Source of the DNA: Dreissena polymorpha
Taxonomy: Eukaryota; Mollusca; Bivalvia; Myida; Dreissenidae
Assembly: GCF_020536995.1 (NCBI RefSeq)
Contig: NC_068356.1
Coordinates: forward strand, 86,783,441-86,847,440
Length of the DNA stretch: 64,000 nt
Direction: 5' to 3'
The first letter of the stretch is position 1, and the number at the start of each line of letters is the position of its first letter. Below the pieces are notes generated by a model, which was given only the letters and a program-made list of their open reading frames with translations, was not told where the DNA came from and did not search any database. The position numbers and the translations under genes are program-made. This document shows, piece after piece, positions 58,739-64,000 of this stretch.

Positions 58739-59697
58739 CTGAAAACACAATGTCGTGTTGTGTAGCCTTTTGAATGAAGTGTTATTTATTTGTTCTTGAT
58801 ATGACGTATCCTAGATCATCAACTAGGTTATGAAGAAGTAATTTGAATTCAGACACCACGCTTAATTGAAACAGCATAAAAACAACAGATCTTAAGCAAA
58901 TGCAGTCACATTTTCATATGTCCTTAAAAAACAGGTATCAACTGTTAGGCCACCGAAACGTCGTGTGGAAGTTGTAGGTCAGTTACGCAAGGGTCAGTGT
59001 CAAGGTCGTACTTAACGTCAAAATTGTTAGCGTTGTTTCTCGTGTGCAGTTGATGTCTGCAAAATCTTGTAATGATTTTCACTGCACTTTGCTACAATAT
59101 TGTTAGGACTCACGTCTTTCCTTTTATCCAAGAAGACGAAAGAACCGTAATGTATAACAGTTTATTGATTAACGTATAACATTTTACTGAACATACCAGT
59201 TCAACAGCATATTATCGAAATAACCGCTGAGAGATGGGCATTGTTTTCATTTATGTCCCCTATATTACCTATTAATCTATGTTTAAGTTAGAATGTTAAC
59301 ATAAGGCATCATGGTTGATAAATCAGCATATAAATCATGAACATAAATAATACTTAAGTCTTTAAAAATGAAAATCTCTTTACTTCACTACACAAACTTC
59401 GGGTTAAAGAAATGTCCGTGTTATTTTATAGCTCAAACATTAAAGTAAATTTAATAAAAAATTTCATGCTAACAATCTTATCAGAAATCCGCCTTTTAAA
59501 TAAATTAAATGATCTTTCGTCAGTTTTAGAATTTTGAGTGTCCTTTGGCCTAAAAAGAGCCCTACTTATATACTTAAGGGGGGCCGAAGGAATAGTTAAC
59601 GTTGAAAACCAATTGAATCTAAATCAAACAGCGGTTCTATTGTATATATCCTTGAACGTTAGTACGATTTTACCTTAAATAATGTTATATGACTGAC

Positions 59698-59853
59698 CTG
59701 TTCAGTGCAACCGGATACGGATTGAAGATACTCTTTGACGTTATCAATGTTCCTTGTATGTTCCATCGGAAACAATGTACGCGGAAACGATGTACGTCTT
59801 GAAATTGGTTTGTACTGATATATTCCGACAGATGGAACACTTGTCTGTGTCTC
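59698..59853 (-). CDS. Repeated 52-codon exon, copy 2
   Basis: Same splice sites, length and phase as the exon at 58583. The peptide differs at one residue (IYQYKPISRR instead of IYQYEPISRR), a Glu-to-Lys change inside the tyrosine motif. It lies in a short unit lacking the 953-bp intron segment. Confidence 0.65.
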
Positions 59854-61765
59854 CTGAAAACACAATGTCGTGTTGTGTAGCCTTTTGAATGAAGTGTTAT
59901 TTATTTGTTCTTGATATGACGTATCCTAGATCATCAACTAGGTTATGAAGAAGTAATTTGAATTCAGACACCACGCTTAATTGAAACAGCATAAAAACAA
60001 CAGATCTTAAGCAAATGCAGTCACATTTTCATATGTCCTTAAAAAACAGGTATCAACTGTTAGGCCACCGAAACGTCGTGTGGAAGTTGTAGGTCAGTTA
60101 CGCAAGGGTCAGTGTCAAGGTCGTACTTAACGTCAAAATTGTTAGCGTTGTTTCTCGTGTGCAGTTGATGTCTGCAAAATCTTGTAATGATTTTCACTGC
60201 ACTTTGCTACAATATTGTTAGGACTCACGTCTTTCCTTTTATCCAAGAAGACGAAAGAACCGTAATGTATAACAGTTTATTGATTAACGTATAACATTTT
60301 ACTGAACATACCAGTTCAACAGCATATTATCGAAATAACCGCTGAGAGATGGGCATTGTTTTCATTTATGTCCCCTATATTACCTATTAATCTATGTTTA
60401 AGTTAGAATGTTAACATAAGGCATCATGGTTGATAAATCAGCATATAAATCATGAACATAAATAATACTTAAGTCTTTAAAAATGAAAATCTCTTTACTT
60501 CACTACACAAACTTCGGGTTAAAGAAATGTCCGTGTTATTTTATAGCTCAAACATTAAAGTAAATTTAATAAAAAATTTCATGCTAACAATCTTATCAGA
60601 AATCCGCCTTTTAAATAAATTAAATGATCTTTCGTCAGTTTTAGAATTTTGAGTGTCCTTTGGCCGAAAAAGAGCCCTACTTATATACTTAAGGGGGGCC
60701 GAAGGCCGAGGCAGGTGGCCGATGGCCGAAACATGTGGCCAATGGCCGTGGCCGTTGCCGAAAATACAGAGAATGAGCGCTAAATGTGCCGAAAATATGA
60801 CGTCACGGCCTATTATGGCATCATCAAACAAGCGAATACTTGAATATTCATGTAAAGAATGGAATTATACGGCTACAAAGTTTATAAACACTTACATAAA
60901 CATGGATCGTATACATCGTTAGTGAAAAAAGTGTTATTCTTAAGTAATTTAAACAACAAATGACTGTGTCAACACAAAAATAGACTGGTTACTTTTCCTT
61001 CAGAACGGCTTAAAGACAATGTAAAAACATGTTTTGTAATGTAAAATGTAAACAACATAGATACATGTCAAAACAACATGTTTTGAATGGGAATTGGAGG
61101 ACAGGCTATCCTGGCGTTCATGAACAGATATGGCCTGTCGTGGCCTTTAAGGGGCAGCAAATTGGTACGACTTAAACTAGTTTTAACAGGTAAGTGAACA
61201 TTACATATTTAACTAAACACGATAATGCTGGGGCATTACAATATTGATGCCACGTAAATGATAGTCAGAGAATATGAGTAAGTAATGAGCTAAAGGTAAA
61301 CTAACTCTTTAAGTTTTAAACGTTTAGTCTCCTATTGCATATTTGCTTTCTAACCCAAATACTCATTGCATGTTTAAAAAAAATGTTACCAAGCATACGT
61401 CAAGGACGATAAGAACCACTGGTGTTGCTCGGATTGGCTTTACCTTAAACATTCCTCTTTCTGACGTAATGTAGTCAACGCTTGAGTATTAAAATATTTC
61501 TTTATGTCCTAACCACAATGTGTACAAGCAAAAGCGCATTGTAAAACACGAATTTATTACGGTAGATTATTGATGAAGCGATTATATGTTTGCAATGTAT
61601 ACAATTAACTTTGCTATATGAAAAAAAACCTAATACTGAAGATCCGAAATTGATATGGAATAGTTAACGTTGAAAACCAATTGAATCTAAATCAAACAGC
61701 GGTTCTATTGTATATATCCTTGAACGTTAGTACGATTTTACCTTAAATAATGTTATATGACTGAC

Positions 61766-61921
61766 CTGTTCAGTGCAACCGGATACGGATTGAAGATACT
61801 CTTTGACGTTATCAATGTTCCTTGTATGTTCCATCGGAAACAATGTACGCGGAAACGATGTACGTCTTGAAATTGGTTCGTACTGATATATTCCGACGGA
61901 TGGAACACTTGTCTGTGTCTC
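61766..61921 (-). CDS. Repeated 52-codon exon, copy 3
   Basis: The encoded peptide is identical to that of copy 1, with acceptor and donor preserved. It lies in the second long unit. Identity in the flanking intron as well points to a very recent duplication or gene conversion. Confidence 0.65.
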
Positions 61922-62880
61922 CTGAAAACACAATGTCGTGTTGTGTAGCCTTTTGAATGAAGTGTTATTTATTTGTTCTTGATATGACGTATCCTAGATC
62001 ATCAACTAGGTTATGAAGAAGTAATTTGAATTCAGACACCACGCTTAATTGAAACAGCATAAAAACAACAGATCTTAAGCAAATGCAGTCACATTTTCAT
62101 ATGTCCTTAAAAAACAGGTATCAACTGTTAGGCCACCGAAACGTCGTGTGGAAGTTGTAGGTCAGTTACGCAAGGGTCAGTGTCAAGGTCGTACTTAACG
62201 TCAAAATTGTTAGCGTTGTTTCTCGTGTGCAGTTGATGTCTGCAAAATCTTGTAATGATTTTCACTGCACTTTGCTACAATATTGTTAGGACTCACGTCT
62301 TTCCTTTTATCCAAGAAGACGAAAGAACCGTAATGTATAACAGTTTATTGATTAACGTATAACATTTTACTGAACATACCAGTTCAACAGCATATTATCG
62401 AAATAACCGCTGAGAGATGGGCATTGTTTTCATTTATGTCCCCTATATTACCTATTAATCTATGTTTAAGTTAGAATGTTAACATAAGGCATCATGGTTG
62501 ATAAATCAGCATATAAATCATGAACATAAATAATACTTAAGTCTTTAAAAATGAAAATCTCTTTACTTCACTACACAAACTTCGGGTTAAAGAAATGTCC
62601 GTGTTATTTTATAGCTCAAACATTAAAGTAAATTTAATAAAAAATGTCATGCTAACAATCTTATCAGAAATCCGCCTTTTAAATAAATTAAATGATCTTT
62701 CGTCAGTTTTAGAATTTTGAGTGTCCTTTGGCCGAAAAAGAGCCCTACTTATATACTTAAGGGGGGCCGAAGGAATAGTTAACGTTGAAAACCAATTGAA
62801 TCTAAATCAAACAGCGGTTCTATTGTATATATCCTTGAACGTTAGTACGATTTAACCTTAAATAATGTTATATGACTTAC

Positions 62881-63027
62881 CTGTTCAGTGCACTCCTCTC
62901 CCCCTTCAAAAGCAGAAATACTTTGAACATCTTCATTTGTTTTATTGCCGATTTTAGAAGTGAACAACATTGATGAACGTGAAGACTTCCTTTTTCTTAT
63001 CACAAACGAATGCCTCGGTTGTGCATC
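62881..63027 (-). CDS. Upstream exon of the tandem-exon gene
   Basis: Donor ACTGAACAG|GTAAGT closes the exon at 62881, sharing its last codons (CTEQ) and the intron beyond with the repeated exons. A weaker acceptor, TTCATTACAATAAG, opens it at 63027, giving 49 codons in phase 0: DAQPRHSFVIRKRKSSRSSM, then LFTSKIGNKTNEDVQSISAF, EGGEECTEQ. The basic RKRKSSRSS run could be a stop-transfer flank or a nuclear signal. Further exons would lie beyond the right edge. Confidence 0.5.
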
Positions 63028-64000
63028 CTTATTGTAATGAAACAGAGAAAATTGAACATATCAGCAATATAAAATGATGTAATTAAATATGATGTTTTAA
63101 TAACGTGCCACCAACACATTATTATTTAATTGATTTACCAAACTTATTAGGATTATGAAAACTAAATTTCTAGTAACACTATTTAATCTAACAAAAGGTA
63201 AACATTCACTCCTCTGGTGACTATATGATTAAACAATTAAAATAATATGAAGACTCTGCAAGGACGACAACAAATACAGCCTTTAATAACTTGGTGTTCC
63301 CACTATAACTATTCGTTGACGTTTCTCTCTCCATATTATTTATGACTTATAAGTAATCGAAGTGCCAGTTTTTAAAAGTGCTTTTTTTATTTAACTTTCA
63401 TTTATTTTCGGTAAGGAATTAGTTTTTCCAGCTGGATCAATATTGATTTCTACATTTTGCTGAAACATAATAACTTGTTTATGATGCATTCTTTGAGAAG
63501 AGCAGACAAAAATCCTAAAACTCGCGTAGAGGTTGAAGAAACAAACAGTGTTCGAGTAAAATGTCGACGACCTCGACTGATATAATTTAGCAGAATTTGT
63601 TATACCGAAACATGTATCCATGAATCATACAACGTTATTGTTAAAATTTCTGGCGTTTTCTTTCTCAAACAAAATGTCTGTATAGTAGGGGGCAAAAAAG
63701 TAAAATACTTAATGTTTCAAATTTATTAGATTGTAAATGCACAATATCACTTGAGACACCTACATGTTCGTTTCAAGCGGTAACATTGACAGTTAACGTA
63801 GACCAAATGCATCTCATACGCCTTAAAAACAAAGAGTGTATAAATGTGTACTTGCTTGCAGTTGTATCATTATAGTTCTTAATTTTTCTCGAGATACCGA
63901 ACATAATCTTTGTTCCTATATATAATTACATTGACCTAGCCCGTGATCAAATCCGTCAAATGCGCAAACACCGGATGTAAGGTATCTATGTACACAATGT
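63028..64000. other. Intron or flanking sequence
   Basis: A minus-strand frame at 63391-63621 includes a TTTCAG|CAAAATG possible acceptor followed by QNVEINIDPAGKTNSLPK, but no donor is visible, so no exon is called. Otherwise AT-rich with no repeats recognised. Confidence 0.4.

Larger units (their letters stand above)
56760..62880. repeat. Exon-plus-intron tandem array with long/short alternation
   Basis: Four repeat units share an intron sequence (marker GGTATCAACTGTTAGGCCAC near 56931, 58934, 60049 and 62117). Units alternate between about 2.0 kb and 1.1 kb because a segment of about 953 bp is present at 57523-58475 and 60706-61658 and absent at the 59590/59591 and 62773/62774 joints. The long segments appear virtually identical, so the two-unit block of about 3.18 kb was duplicated very recently. 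The long segment opens with GC-rich GGCCGA words. Confidence 0.85.

Noticed and set aside
63391-63621. Exon of the tandem-exon gene
   Set aside because: A possible acceptor is present but no donor follows before the stop, so the support is too thin.

Overview
This is a repeat-rich, AT-rich eukaryotic window with short, spaced exons and no operons. The MITE at 21127-21343, with termini reading TTCYGAGAAAACTGGGCATA, is one I recall as abundant in dreissenid mussels (zebra and quagga mussel). The other elements also suit a bivalve mollusc. The species call is an inference from memory, not a search result.

Layout. A THAP zinc-finger exon lies at the left edge (minus strand). It is followed by palindromic and tandem repeats (0.5-1.3 kb) and a tRNA-derived SINE (2.9-3.2 kb). 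At 4.1-15.5 kb a TTAA-flanked MITE is split near its right end by an 11 kb envelope-bearing Ty3-like retroelement: LTR, gag, protease, RT/RNase H, integrase, F-type env, an extra Cys/His ORF, LTR. Its LTRs differ at only about 1% of positions, so it is young, but the coding part is broken. At 15.5-25.3 kb there is non-coding DNA with a foldback element, a MITE, a long minisatellite and one possible micro-ORF.

At 25.3-37.0 kb lies a nested pair. A BEL/Pao remnant, with a perfect CATAT target duplication, hosts a 9.1 kb LTR-bounded element on the minus strand. The inner element has clear LTRs, PBS, PPT and a target duplication, but no polymerase that I can see. Instead it carries a gag-like domain, long coiled coils, a PHD finger, a C2H2 finger and a TatD-like nuclease. 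This is the most unusual object in the window.

At 37-48 kb are tandem duplications (339, 347 and about 719 bp periods), a Ty3 protease remnant interrupted by another repeat, a GC-rich island, a TTAA-flanked element containing a tRNA-Ser-like sequence, and two adjacent hairpins that share a core but have different, self-complementary arms.

The right end (50.6-63 kb) holds the only likely host gene apart from the THAP exon. On the minus strand there is a series of phase-0 exons, three of them near-identical 52-codon repeats followed by a terminal exon, embedded in a very recent tandem duplication. A decayed paralogous 3' end lies near 52.3 kb. The protein was not recognised. The repeated exon carries tyrosine motifs that suggest a modular cytoplasmic tail, but that is inference.
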